From: Achatina immaculata | Lineage: Eukaryota > Mollusca > Gastropoda > Stylommatophora > Achatinidae | NCBI GenBank assembly: GCA_009760885.1 | Contig: CM019721.1 | Coordinates: 18,765,381-18,829,380 of the forward strand | Reading direction: 5' to 3' | Length of the DNA stretch: 64,000 nucleotides | In this document: in pieces, positions 20,900 to 32,060 of the stretch | Layout: every line of letters starts with the position of its first letter | How positions within the stretch are numbered: the first letter of the stretch is position 1 | Translations under genes and position numbers: made by a program | The notes under the pieces: generated by a model | Seen by the model: the letters and a program-made list of their open reading frames with translations, nothing else | Database searches by the model: none | What the model was told of the DNA's origin: nothing

Positions 20900-20938
20900 C
20901 TTGTCACGCATGAAAGCAGCTGCTACGTTTCTAGCCAT
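20900..20938 (-). CDS. Candidate first coding exon of a divergent gene
   Basis: The minus strand reads ATG GCT AGA AAC and so on for 13 codons (MARNVAAAFMRDK). It is followed directly by GTATGTGTAAG, a good donor consensus. It lies about 600 bp upstream of the secreted-protein gene and points away from it. I do not recognise the peptide and found no convincing second exon, so this may be chance. Confidence 0.2.
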
Positions 20939-21437
20939 CTTTGGAGTAGATTATAGGTACAGTATCGACATTAGCCGGACTTAGCGATAGCTTGTATGGC
21001 GTGATTTTCTTGCTCTATGACCGTTTAGAGATATCTCTTGTGGTTATGTTTTTGAAATTGTGCTACTGCGACAAGCATTCAAACAGCCAGCCTTATGGGA
21101 GTAATAGATTTCGTTTTTAATATGTCTATTTTTTGGAGACAAATATGTTTTTGCTTTGTCCATTGTTTGCCGACTAATATTTTTCTTCCTCGTCACCTTT
21201 TTCCTTCCTCTTCACAGTTGTTCTCATATTCAGTGCTTGATACTTTCCACTCATCTTTCAAGCCGTTCTTTAACAGAACTGAAGATTAGATGAAGATTTG
21301 TGAGAGTTTTTTTTTCTTTTTAAGTAGGATGAGATTAACAAGGAAGAAATAAAAGCAGTTTTTCAACCACATCAGCTTTCCTTATGAGTAAATGACCAGA
21401 ACACAAAATAGAAAGAAAAACGCTGTACTTAACACAG

Positions 21438-21445
21438 TATAAAAG
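21438..21445 (+). promoter_or_regulatory. TATA box of the secreted-protein gene
   Basis: TATAAAAG about 100 bp before the ATG at 21540. An initiator-like CTCAGTGT lies about 30 bp downstream, near 21466-21474. The spacing fits a focused core promoter. Confidence 0.55.
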
Positions 21446-21539
21446 TTTCTGTGATAGAGTTACCACTCAGTGTTTAGTTTAATTATTAATGTTAACCATG
21501 CTTGTTCATAATTTTCCTTTGCTCACTCATTCAGTCAAG

Positions 21540-24500
21540 ATGCTGAGGTCACTGGCCATTCTTATGTTGGGTCTTGTGTGTATGAGTTATGGACACCTGT
21601 GTTTGATAAGTCCACCCCAGAGAGGTTCCATGACGGGACTCAATAAGCCAGGTAAGCATGCAGGGGGTCTTAACTGGGGATAACCATGTCCCTTGAAGAT
21701 GGGACACAGTTTCTGAGCAATAGCGGCGGGAAAAAAAATTGTTTGTTGCATTAGGATTTTGTTTCGTTTGTTTCTGTTGCTGAGTCAGAAAAAGTGCTAC
21801 AGTGTTTCTGTTCTGTGGATGCAAAGCCTGGACAGTCAGTAAAGAGATACAAAGAAGGCTAGAAAGTGCTGAAATGTGGTTCTTGAGAAGAATGTTGAAG
21901 GCACCACGGACAGCAAGAAAATCAGATGAAGAAGTTTCTGAAAGAGGCACAGGAAACAAGAAAAATTATAATGAAGATCAGAAAATGACAACCCAGATTT
22001 GTGAGGCATGTCTGGAGGAGAGGTGGGCTAGGGCACCTAATGGCAGCAGGGAAGACAGAAAAAAAAAGTTTCATGGTTTGACATCCTGGCACAGGAAATG
22101 CTCAGTGACAAGCCAGTTTTGCTGCACAGGGGATCAAGGGTTATGGAAGGACATGATATCCTACAGCTGTGGGCAGGGACCTTGAGAGAGAGAGAGAGAG
22201 AGAGACTGCCTTGGCATCACATCCATAGAACAAGATAGGTTCAGTGTAACATTGTATCACTCTCTGTTCTTAGCTATCTTACATCCTTCCTGTGCCATTG
22301 AACGTCGCATAGGGCTCGCATAGTTGTTTGCCTAGTTTTCCTGTTTTCGGCGAGTTTTTCAACTTCATCAGACTGGCTTCTCTTAACAATGTCCTCTTTA
22401 GAGTTTCACATGGTCAACCTCTTTTTCTTTGGCCTGTTGTGACTTGGTAGCTTGTTTTGGTATTCTCTGATTGTTTCATCTCATCACATGGCCTGATTGT
22501 TTCACATGGCCTACATACATCCATCTTCTTTTTCTAATCACCTATAAGACAGGTTGTTGTTTGTTCTTAGCTGTACTTGTGTAAAATAAAGCCAATATGT
22601 TGAGATTTTTTAAAAAGTCATACTGGTATTTAATACGACTGGTTGTGATGACAATTTCAACTACCTGGCAAAAGTTAAAAAATTCCAGTATAACCAGTTT
22701 TTGAGAAGCTAAGATTAGAATACCTGATAATGAGATCTTTTCCTGACATGACCTAATTCTGTGTTTTGTAAAGAGTACTCTTTAAATAGAAACAAGATAT
22801 TCCAGTTCAGTATGCTTTCCATCAGCTTGAGTTCGACAGTTCAGTAATTCCATCTTCTCACTGAAATTGAATAACAAGTTGTATGAATTTAATAGCATTT
22901 AATAGAGGTTGACCACGTGAAACTCTAAAGAGGACATTGTTAAGAGAGGCCAGTTTAATAGGAATAATATCCCTTGATGAGAGATAGAAAAGTGCACCGA
23001 AAACAGGAAATTTTAGTAAGCCACCATGCAAGCACTAAGTGACATTTAACGGCGCGGGAAGGATGTAAGACTTTCTATCTGATTAGTTTCACATACTGTG
23101 TCTTGAAGTTCTGAAGTTTCTTTTTTTTTTTTTTCTGCACTTATGACACAAACAGTTTTCTTGTCTTGACCTCATGTACCATTTAGTTTGATGTCAGTTA
23201 GTGTGTTATCTCCCATGTCTTTCTTGCACTTAAAGATCATAGTACACCTGAAGTGTTCTTTTCAAACATGTTATCATTTGTTCAATCAGTGTAGGAGCTA
23301 CTTTATCAGAAGTGGGTTTTATTTCCATCATCTAAGTCACTAAGTGAAGAAATATCATTTTCCAACTCTTGAACCTTTTTTTTTTTATCTTTAATTGCCC
23401 CCTGTGTGAAAATTATGTACTTGAAGAGGGGGTGTGAACATGTTTACACGTAATGCATTGCTGATTGTATTGTTTTCATCATTTTTTTCAATGGATGGTA
23501 AAAACAACTCTTTCAAATAATATTCACCCTGGTTCTGTGCTTTCAGTGCCAAACATGGACACCCATGATAGAAATGTAGCAGCATGTGAGGTGAAATACT
23601 GAAGAAAAACAGTAAACAAGGCAAGAAGAGATCAGCTGCAAAACAATATAATCAAGCAAATGCCACCATTTTGCTGGATTATATTGTTTTGCACTTGATC
23701 TCTTCTTGAACAGCACCTGTCAAGAACTACATAAAAAAATCAGAGAGTTAAATGGTTTGGACATTTGTTATGCATGAAACCAGGAAAACCAGCTGCACTT
23801 GGAAACATCAAGATATAGGGTGCAAGACTGACCAAGGGGGAAAAGTAGATAGTTGTGGTGAAAGACACACTGAGGAAACATTACAGCAACCAAGGCCTCT
23901 TACCTTGCTATGAACTGATGTCTGAAACTGCCTGCAATGCTAGTGGCGTAAGCAAACAGATAAGAAGAAGAATAAGAAGGGGTGTGAACATGTTTACACA
24001 TAACTCAAAAAGCTGATTTTATTGCAAAAGCAGCTTACTGATTCTGAAATCAGTCAGATTTGTAAGTCATAGAGTGTTTATGAACATCTCTCAGGATAAG
24101 CCCAGCTGTTGCTAATCCAGCTTGATAGTTGTCCAGTTGAAAAAAGTAAATAGATGATGATGGCACAGATGGAACAGCTTGCTATTGTGCATTCATCAAA
24201 TGAGAGACAGTATTGGCAGAAAATTGAGTGCATTTAGTAGATTCCAGCGATGGGATATTCAGAAAACCATTTATGATGTGGTAATGATGATGCATCAGCA
24301 GCAGGCCATCTTACTCACAGCCGAGAGACCTACAGGAGTGCTGTTTGGGAGGCGAAGTTCCGCAAAGGACATGCAAATGAATAAATGAATGAGTGATGAT
24401 GAGATGTTAAAAATTAAAACATGAAATATCTGCAGTGTATCATTTTATTAGATTAATTCAAAAGATTGCAGTAAAGAGAAACACTTGCAGTAAAGAAACT

Positions 24501-27500
24501 GACAAAATAAGAAATGGTGATAATGATCTCTTAAGTGAGTCATTAGAAGATCTTGGAAAGACGGGAGAAGCAACAAAATAATCTCAGAAGAACTGGCTCT
24601 TCTGTTTCATCAGGACAGAAAAGCCATCCTTCTTTAGCCATACTAAGTGTCATGATGATCTAGAGGGAAGAGTGAAGGGTGCCAGGGGAACAGGCTGCCA
24701 AGGGAATGATAGACTCAGTAACTCGACTTTCTGAACACTACCTTTACTGAAGCAATCATCCTGGCTGAACAGTAAGACTTTTTCGGACTGAAAGGGAAAC
24801 ATTGGCTCTCTCTAGCCCATACCAATCATGCATTGGTCATCATTGATTTTCACACCAAACTATCCTTTGCTCTTACAGTAAGTTGTGTATTTGACTGTGC
24901 TCTGTTCTACTCTTTCAGTCCATCATTTATCTTGTTTCTTTGTCTTCCTCTGTCCCTTTTACCTTCCTGCTTTCCTTTTGTCAATAGGTGTTCCAATTTG
25001 CCTCTTCTCAGAACATGTCCTACAATTCTGGACTGTCGTGTTCTGAATTTTGCCATAATTTCTCACTTTTGCCCAACCTGACTTAGAATCTCTTCATTTG
25101 TTTTCTTGGCTGTCCATGGTATTCTCATCATTCTTCTTGGGGACCACATCTCCACTGCTTCCAATAGATTCTGAGTTCTCTTGGTTACGATCACAATCAG
25201 TGATACAATTATGAAAATAATGATAATGGAAGTTAGTATTGATTAATGTGCTAATGAAAGTAATCCCACTACAGCTGCAGCTGACTGTATCCTGACACAA
25301 TCTCCATGTGGAGGCAGAGGAAGGAGCAGTGAGGGTATTACTCTTGTGTAAGTTGTAAAATATGGCATCAAGATTTCTGATTTGTTATAGTTGTGGCTCA
25401 TATGGCAGCAGAATGTTAATTATGACAGTGAGAGTGAAGATATTTTGGTTTTCAGAGAGTAGACTCGAAAATGGGTAGAAAGTACAGGTGGTCAGGACCC
25501 TCTGAAGCATCCAAGCAGTCCTGCAGTTGAAGAGGCAGTTGTAATACACCTTTCCAATGAGTTAAAGATTTTACGTGTTCCTCATGACTGAATCTTTCTT
25601 CTGGGGTTCACCTTGGGAATTACAGAAAGTCACCATGTGATGTTACAAGATCTTTACCATGACAACAGGTGTGCAGGAGTTTAAGTTCACAATTACAACG
25701 GGCAACACTGTGACAGTGATTTGAATATTTCTTATCTTAGGTTAGCCTAGTCCATAAAACATTTGATAAGATTGTAGTCATTAGGTCTGGCTTCCAACGT
25801 GCTAGGTTACTGTGCTCATTGATTTTTTCAAGAGCATGAGACTTGCTGTCTTTTTATTTGGCTCATTCTGTTCTCACTGAGTAGTTCCTATGGTTTCATG
25901 TGTGATTCAGAATTCCTTTTCATTGTTTTGATTTCAGTCAGCCATTTGCATGTCCCTCGCAGAACTTTTCCTCCCTAACATCGGTTGTAAGCAAGATGCC
26001 CTTATGCTGATGCATCCATTTGCGGATTATCAACAATGTCATCTTCACCTTGGTCTTCCTCTCTTTCTTTTTCCCATTATGTAGCCTTCTAAGGTGGTCT
26101 GCTCTAAATTATCATGACGTTTAATGTGTCCAAAATATTTAAGTTTTCTCTGTTTAATCCTCTTTACTAGCCAGCCTTCTTCAATATTAAGTTCTTGTAG
26201 TATGGATTTATTTGTTCTTTTTTGTGTCTATGATATTTGGAGAACTCTTCTGTAGCATTTACGTTCAAAGGCATTTATGTGTTTCTCATCTGTTTTGTTA
26301 AGTGTCCAGGTCTCACAGACATATGTTGAGATGGGAAAGATGCATGCCCTTGAAAATCTTATTTTTGTAGTTCTATCCGTTCCTCTCCACAGCTTCTTTA
26401 GTTGTTTTACTTTTTGAAGATTTTGATTTGCTTTATTATATTCAGGATATTTAACAATGTTCCTGTTTTCGTTTATGAGAAGGCATTTTTTCCCCTTGTT
26501 TTCTGCTGGTTGTCTCTCTTGTGTATAGTTTTTTGTTCTCGTTGTTGTTGTTTCTACCAGCTCTAGTTAGGTGATGTCCTACCTGATGTTGAATGCGGAA
26601 CACTTGTGGGCTTGTCCCGAGTATAGTGAAGCAGCTTCCTCAGACATAAGGTCATATCCAGTTTTCAGAATCATTTATCATCCATCATAATTTCAAAACT
26701 GGATGTGACCTCAAAATGGAGATGAATGATATGGAGCTAGATCATATCAAGTTTTCAGCATGTGTTAAGTGCATAACTAATTCATAGTAGCACAGACAGG
26801 ATTTTTATTTGTAGTGAAAAGATCATGCCAGATTGACACTTGCTTGTCTTTCATTTAATAGTTAGCAATTGTTTTGAGTAAAATATGAAAATAATGAGGG
26901 TAAACAGACCACAGGAGTCCAGACAAAGCACAGAGGAAGAAAAACATACCACATCTCTTAGGATAAGTCCAGTTGTTGCTAGCCTGTAGTTGCTAGCCAG
27001 GCTGATATTAATCCAGCTGTTCAAGTCCAGCTGCTGCTAGCCCAGCTGTTACTAGCCCAGATTGATAGTGGACTTGACTCTCAGCTGTTCTCATACAGCT
27101 TTCCCCCCCAACCCCTTCTCATGTGCCAGTTGTGCTTTGCCAGAGAATTCGCCAGGTTTCCTTACCTTCTTCAATTTTACACTTAAATTTGACATAAGCT
27201 GGCAGGTTTTCAGCCATTGTAACTGTTTATTAATCACCTTAATTAAATTAACTGTTTTTATATGTCATTTGTAATAATTATTATAATTAAGGCCATGATA
27301 AAAACTTGATCCCAGTGTTGAGGGTGAAAAAATGTGAATATTTGCCTGAGATGTTTATCATCTTTGCAGAAAGTATAAACTAGGGAAAAGTAAGAACAGC
27401 TTTGTTACTTAATGACCACAAAGTTGTGATGTTTTGGCATGAGCCTTAATCGCACAAACACACACAAGACGAAGAGTTAGAGAGAGAGGAGATAAAGTAT

Positions 27501-30500
27501 AGATTCACATGAATCCTATGTTAAAAACATAAATACATAAAATGAATAGAGCACTTAGCTATAACTTGAAATAATATGTAGCTTTTCCGATGCTCATTCA
27601 GAAATGCACCTGTTCAAAATGTGCATGATCATTGCAGGGTTGGTGAGAATTTTACAGTGACAGTACAGAAAAACCTTGATCACTTCTACAAGTCCGACCC
27701 TGTAAGTTAATCTTGATCTTTTATAACATTTGAGATTTATACACAAAGTGTGAAATAAATAAGATAAAAGGTTGGGGGGGGGGGGAAGTGTCTTCAAACT
27801 GCACCAAAAAAAAAAGACACAATAAAATAAAAGAAAACTTGCAGGAGTTGAACTTCCTATTCTGGTTAGATAACCCCTGTATAATTGTGACAGGCCAGTT
27901 GTACATATCTGTCAGCTGTGAAGCCATCCCTATTAAAGATGCTTACTGAACTAAGTGATTCATGCAGCCATGTTTTACAGTGACACCTGGAATGCAAATA
28001 ATGACACAAAAATTCGGAGATTTTTTGGGTTTTGTTTTACTAAAATTAAAGCTGCCTTTGGTACCAAACACCGCACCACCTACCATGCACATGCATTTAT
28101 GTTTTATATACCCAGGATAGCTTTTGTGTGTGTGTGTGTCTGTCTCTCTCTTTCACTGTACTGTACACTAATGTTTGTACTTATTGCATTTATACAGGGT
28201 CCAGCATAAAGCATAGCTGGATTTAACATAGTGTGTTGAAACTGAATACATGTGAAAAAAAAAACATGACGTCAGAGATGAAGCAGACAAACGGTCATTT
28301 TTAACAATGGCTCCTTGGCAAACACAGCATCACGCATTCACTGTTGAAACTTATTTTAAAAGTGGAGAATCGTCTATTACAGTACAATGAAAGTTTTGTC
28401 GCCATTTTGAGTTGCATCCCCATGATAATGTTCCTGATCGGAGGACAAAACAGTTTTGAGGTGGGTCAAAAAATTTAAGGAAACCGCTAATTGCCTTAAT
28501 AACAAATCTACTGGTCGTCCGAGAACTCAACAGACACCTGAACGAATTCAAGAAGTCCGCAACACATTGCTTCGTAGCCCTTGGGGATCAGCTGTTAGGC
28601 ATACTTTGGCACTTGGTATGTTGGATCACTCACTACGTCGCATCATTCATAATCATCTGCATTTCCATCCTTAAAAGTTGCAAGCTGTGCAGCGACTGAA
28701 TGATTTGGATAAAATTAACAGACTTGACTTTTGCTACCAGTTTTATAGCACGCATTGAAGAAAATCCAAATTTGCTCAATAACCTCATAATTTCTGATGG
28801 AGCACGTTTTGAGTTGTCAGGAAGTGTAAACAAGCAGAACTTCAGACACTAGTCAGTTGAAAATCCACAATTACTTTATGAGAAACCACTCCATAGTGAA
28901 CGAGTAACAATGGTGTGGCGTTGCATTATTGGCCCATATTTTTTTTAAGACAAAGACGGGCATCTTCTTACTGTTAATAGTGATCTTTATGTTCAGATGC
29001 TAACTGAATATTTCCTTCCAGACTTGGCCAATAGAAATAAAAGACTAATATGGTTTCAACAAGATGGAGCAACTGCCCACACAACCCGTCAGTTCATGGC
29101 CATGCTGCGACAAGCATTTCCCAATGGTCTTATTTCCAGATTTGGGGATATTCATTGGCTGGCAAGGTCACTGGATTTATCGGCCACAGACTTCTTTTTA
29201 TGAGGGTACTTCAAGAGCACAGTGTATGCTAGTCGACTACATTCAGTTGCAGACTTAAAGGATCGAATCCGACACTGCATTCAAAATATCCTTTTGAACA
29301 TGTTAAATGGTGTTATGCAGGAATTTTCCAGACGCCTGGCTGAATGTATCAAATGTAATGGTGGTCATCTAACCGGCGTAATTTTCAAAACCTAAATATG
29401 ATTGTCAGTAATAATAAAAATACACCCTTTTATGAGTTTCATTTCACCTTTTTACCAAAAACATGTATAGCGCTTATTTATTTTCCATTTTAAAAATCCA
29501 GCTATGCTTTATGCCGGACCCTGTAGTATTGTTCTCTTTTGTCTCCCATACTAGTAGCACATATTTTTTTGTATGGAGAGTGTGAGAAACGAGGAGGCCT
29601 TGTGTAACATGTCACAGATCTTTACAAAAGTTGTCATACAGTGAATATCATCTCACAGTAATATCCAAGGGAATGAGGAGGCCGACATGTTGGCAAAGAA
29701 AGGTGGAGAACTCCCTTAGGATGACACAAGCCTATCATATGATGAAGCCAAAACGCTGATAAAATCCAAATACAAGAACAAATGGGAAAAAAAGAACATC
29801 CTGGACACCAGAAGAATGATGTCTAACATTCTGGGCTTTATCATACAACCTTCACTTCAGTCACAGTCATTCAGCATTTGTTAATGAGCACTATAAGCAT
29901 GAAGAAACAGTTAAATGATTACATAAATAAATAATAAACTATCTCTTGTCCATTCACTCCACACTCTGATTTATGTGGGTGCAGTCTGAGGTAGTGGCTA
30001 GTGACACACTGCTGATTGCATGCATCAGGGTTGGTGAACCATACTTGATCACTGTCCTGCCTCTTCATTGGTACTCTAGTTACAAGGTCAAATTAGCCAA
30101 AGGGACAAGGAGTCTGCTTAATAAACACAGCATTTCCTTGGTTTTGTTTTTAGCCATACTCCTGTTGTGCAAAAGTTACCACCTAAACCTTTTCCCCATT
30201 TTATAAATAGCATGTGCTTCAGTTCCTTGGCTCATTGGCTTCATGCAGGCTTCCTGCATGCAATTCCAGAGAGACAAAACATCAATAATATCTTGAAGAG
30301 TTCATGACAGTATCAAGAGTTCTGTGGGAAGAGAATTGTTGAATCAAAAGCATTGAAGCTCACAGAATGAAGGCTGTTTGCTCTGTCACTGCTGCCATCA
30401 TGGTCCAGTAGATTTGTGTTGTTGCTGATGATACAGATAACTTGTGCTGCTGCCCTCCTTGTATGGAGATGACAGCACAGTTGGAGTTATCTTAGATGTA

Positions 30501-32060
30501 GTGATAATGATCCAAAATCACAAAGAGTTGAAATCATTTTGTGTTTGTTGTCTGCCACAAGGTCTTACAATAGTAGTAGTTCTTTAAATATATATATATA
30601 TATGGTACATTTGTGTTATATTCTTGTATCTTTCTGATTGACATCCATCTCTTTCTGTATTTTTTACAGGTTATATTTGTCTCAAATGTCATATTTTCTG
30701 TGTGCAGGGTTATTTCTCCATCTCTATTGGAGGTGAGAACAGCACTCTGAAGGAGATTGGTAGGTTTACTGATGACAGCAGTCCGTCACTCACTCTGTAC
30801 ATCACAAACGTCACAATACCCCTCACGTAAGTTGTTATAGCTAATGTTGATGTTAACTTGACTTTTTACATGATAGGCGACATTCTTGGTGATATTATTT
30901 TAACTTATATGTAAGGATATCGTGTTTAGTATGGGTAACTAATTAATTATTTCATAGCAGCAAAAACTCTGATGGCAAAGGAGGTTGCAGGCAGCCAAGT
31001 TGTCCTGCTCACAGATGCTCTCTCTCAGTTATAACAGCACTGATGAGTGGGAAAAACAGAGAACTTGGACTACTACAGGAAGCCCTATGTAACATGTCAC
31101 AAATCTTTATAAGAGTTGTTGTACAGTGGATATCATCTCACTGTAATATCCAAGGAAATGAGGAGGCCGATGCGTTGGCAAAGAGTGGTGACTTCCTCTA
31201 GGCCAACACAAACCTATCATATGATGAAACCAAAACACTGATAAAAGCCAAATAAAAGAACATAAAGGAAAAAGAACATCCAGGACACCAGAAGAATGAT
31301 GTCTACTACCAGCTCAGCAGGGAAGAACAAGTCAGGATCTTTAGACTAAGAGCAGACCACATCAGATTGAGACACCAGATGTTTGACAGGCTGAAGATAG
31401 GCACAGCTGACAGATGCACCCGTGGTAGCGACAAAATGACACCCTGGCACCTGTTACAGACTTGCCCTTCATTTGAAGAACCAAGACGGTACTCTTGGCC
31501 ATCACCGTACCAATCCATGACAGGCTGTATAGTGATCTTAACAGCCTAAGAAAAACGACAGCATTCTTGAAAGATATCCAAGCTGATGTCTGAAAGTGTT
31601 CAGAGGAGAAGAAGAAGAAGAAGTAGAAAATATTTTATCATATTTTGAAATTTTACCATTTGCAATTAGTTTTATTATACAGTTCTAAATGATTGCCTGT
31701 TAAAGCCACTTTGCTCAGTAATGCATGTAATAATGAATTTCTTCACAATGTCTACACTTCTTTCTTCCCTTTCTTCTAATCTTTCTTTTGTCATTTTACA
31801 TCCCACAGCCCTGTGCATTATTTTTGTCTTTTTTCTTATCTTAAATCTAAACATCCTTCCCATGACACTAAACGTCACATAGTTCGCCAGGTTTTTTTTT
31901 TAACTGAGATGTTATTAATGGTTGCCATTTCAGGCGTGGTCGTGTGGTGCTGCAGGCTCGTTATGTCACCCAGAACCCAGGTGCACCAGCGGTGTTTTAC
32001 CAGTGCAGTGACATCAACATCATACCATTTCACAGATACAAGTCCATGCTAGAGGGCTAA
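21540..32060 (+). CDS. Secreted BIM1/LPMO-like protein, five exons
   Basis: Exons 21540-21651, 25281-25347, 27638-27701, 30708-30826 and 31934-32060 keep frame at every GT-AG junction (489 nt, 162 residues plus TAA). The second exon may instead start at 25275, adding two alanines. Residues 1-18 form a signal peptide; cleavage after SYG leaves His as the mature N-terminus (HLCLISPPQRGSM). Later blocks are ADCI, SPCGGRG, VGENFTVTVQKNLDHFY, GYFSISIGG, TLYITNVTIPL and NPGAPAVFYQCSDI. Four cysteines in the mature chain could make two disulfides. The N-terminal His with a later LDH motif resembles the copper site of BIM1-like and LPMO-like proteins; copper binding is an inference. An ATG at 21489 is in frame, but starting there would bury the signal peptide. 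The gene looks intact; its introns are full of transposon relics. Confidence 0.85.
21790..22187 (+). mobile_element. Non-LTR 3' end, family B-related, with AG tail
   Basis: Encodes FCGCKAWTVSKEIQRRLESA, EMWFLRRMLKAPRTARKSDE and a degenerate remainder. It ends at a GA repeat (22186-22206). In intron 1 of the secreted-protein gene. Confidence 0.65.
22268..22560 (-). mobile_element. Non-LTR 3' end, family A, antisense
   Basis: Starts ATCCTTCCTGTGCCATTGAACG and continues through the GRPR-coding region (CATGGTCAACCTCTTTTTC) to the VIRKRRW region. Degenerate. In intron 1 of the secreted-protein gene. Confidence 0.75.
22561..22904. other. Intron sequence, nothing recognised
   Basis: No repeat copy or exon recognised. 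Confidence 0.35.
22905..23075 (+). mobile_element. Non-LTR 3' end, family A, short
   Basis: GAGGTTGACCACGTGAAACT to ACATTTAACGGCGCGGGAAG. Frame broken. Confidence 0.75.
23076..23680. other. Intron sequence, nothing recognised
   Basis: Two T-rich tracts (23121-23136, 23377-23388). No exon or repeat copy recognised. Confidence 0.35.
23700..23975 (+). mobile_element. Degenerate non-LTR 3' end
   Basis: GTTAAATGGTTTGGACATTTG (KWFGHL-like) starts a broken C-terminal region that ends in an AAGAAGAAGAATAAG tail. It is similar in layout to 9740-10058. Confidence 0.45.
24200..24400 (+). mobile_element. Non-LTR 3' end, family E
   Basis: Contains ATGATGCATCAGCAGCAGGC, then GAGGCGAAGTTCCGC and GACATGCAAATGAATAAATG: family E with an AATG-type tail. 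Confidence 0.7.
24840..25135 (-). mobile_element. Family B-related fragment, antisense
   Basis: On the minus strand it holds the degenerate MPWTAKKTNEEIL-like and VRHVLRRG-like blocks seen at 46600-46845. It ends about 150 bp before exon 2 of the secreted-protein gene. Confidence 0.55.
25348..25934. other. Intron 2, proximal part
   Basis: No repeat recognised. An out-of-phase open stretch (EFKFTITTGNTVTVI) after GTGTGCAG at 25680 was considered as an exon and rejected. Confidence 0.4.
25935..26530 (-). mobile_element. Non-LTR C-terminal region, family E, longest copy
   Basis: The antisense start (CAGTCAGCCATTTGCATGTCC) is the family E tail. The match to the 1545-1800 layout runs through the GHIKRHDN-like region, and further sequence to 26530 reads as degenerate reverse transcriptase C-terminus. 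Many stops. In intron 2 of the secreted-protein gene. Confidence 0.65.
26531..27367. other. Intron sequence, mostly unassigned
   Basis: At 26955-27060 a short word (CCAGCTGTT or GCTAGCCCAG) is repeated irregularly, suggesting a decayed tandem repeat. Nothing else recognised. Confidence 0.35.
27368..27560 (+). repeat. Repeat family G, copy 2
   Basis: Matches 17078-17275 through TATAAACTAGGGAAAAG, CAAAGTTGTGATGTTTTGGC, GAGCCTTAATCGCAC and GATTCACATGAATCC. It ends about 80 bp before exon 3 of the secreted-protein gene. Confidence 0.7.
28195..29523 (+). mobile_element. Mariner-superfamily transposon, 1329 bp, DD41D-like
   Basis: Terminal inverted repeats of about 28 bp begin CAGGGTCCAGCATAAAGCAT at the left and end complementary (TATGCCGGACCCTG) at the right. 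TA dinucleotides flank both ends (28193-28194 and 29524-29525), the expected target duplication. The remains of one transposase frame lie between. The whole element sits in intron 3 of the secreted-protein gene in the same orientation. Confidence 0.93.
28307..29395 (+). pseudogene. Broken mariner-type transposase
   Basis: Starts MAPWQTQHHAFTVETYFKSG (helix-turn-helix region). An in-frame TGA follows at about 28388, then frame breaks near 28455, and further losses at 28740-28960. The GRPRTQQTPERI block and the catalytic region WFQQDGATAHTTRQ are recognisable. From the Asp of QQDG to the Asp of LSATDFF there are 41 residues, which suggests a DD41D catalytic spacing. The last block ends GVIFKT and TAA. 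Not functional. Confidence 0.85.
29640..29830 (+). mobile_element. I-type RNase H-end fragment
   Basis: Reads ISSQ.YPREWGGRHVGKERW-like in broken frame: AATATCCAAGGGAATGAGG (NIQGNEEAD), then LSYDEAKTLIKSKYKNKWEK. Related to 31080-31560 and to the antisense copy at 12400-12745. In intron 3 of the secreted-protein gene. Confidence 0.6.
29900..30700. other. Intron 3, distal part
   Basis: A short family F head (CATCAGGGTTGGTGAACCAT) lies at 30024-30043, followed by a diverged continuation to about 30080. A TA repeat of about 16 bp lies at 30588-30603. Otherwise nothing recognised. Confidence 0.4.
31060..31625 (+). mobile_element. I-type non-LTR C-terminal fragment with RNase H end
   Basis: Encodes VVQWISSHCNIQGNEEADAL (RNase H C-terminus), then an in-frame stop, and LSREEQVRIFRLRADHIRLR and WHLLQTCPSFEEPR. 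The last blocks resemble the zinc-finger-like C-terminus seen in I-type elements. It ends in an AGAAGAAGAAG tail at 31605-31626. In intron 4 of the secreted-protein gene. Confidence 0.7.

Noticed and set aside
25625..25735. Exon 3 candidate EFKFTITTGNTVTVI for the secreted-protein gene
   Set aside because: It would need a different donor and phase from exon 2 and ends in a stop. The exon at 27638-27701 fits phase and family pattern.
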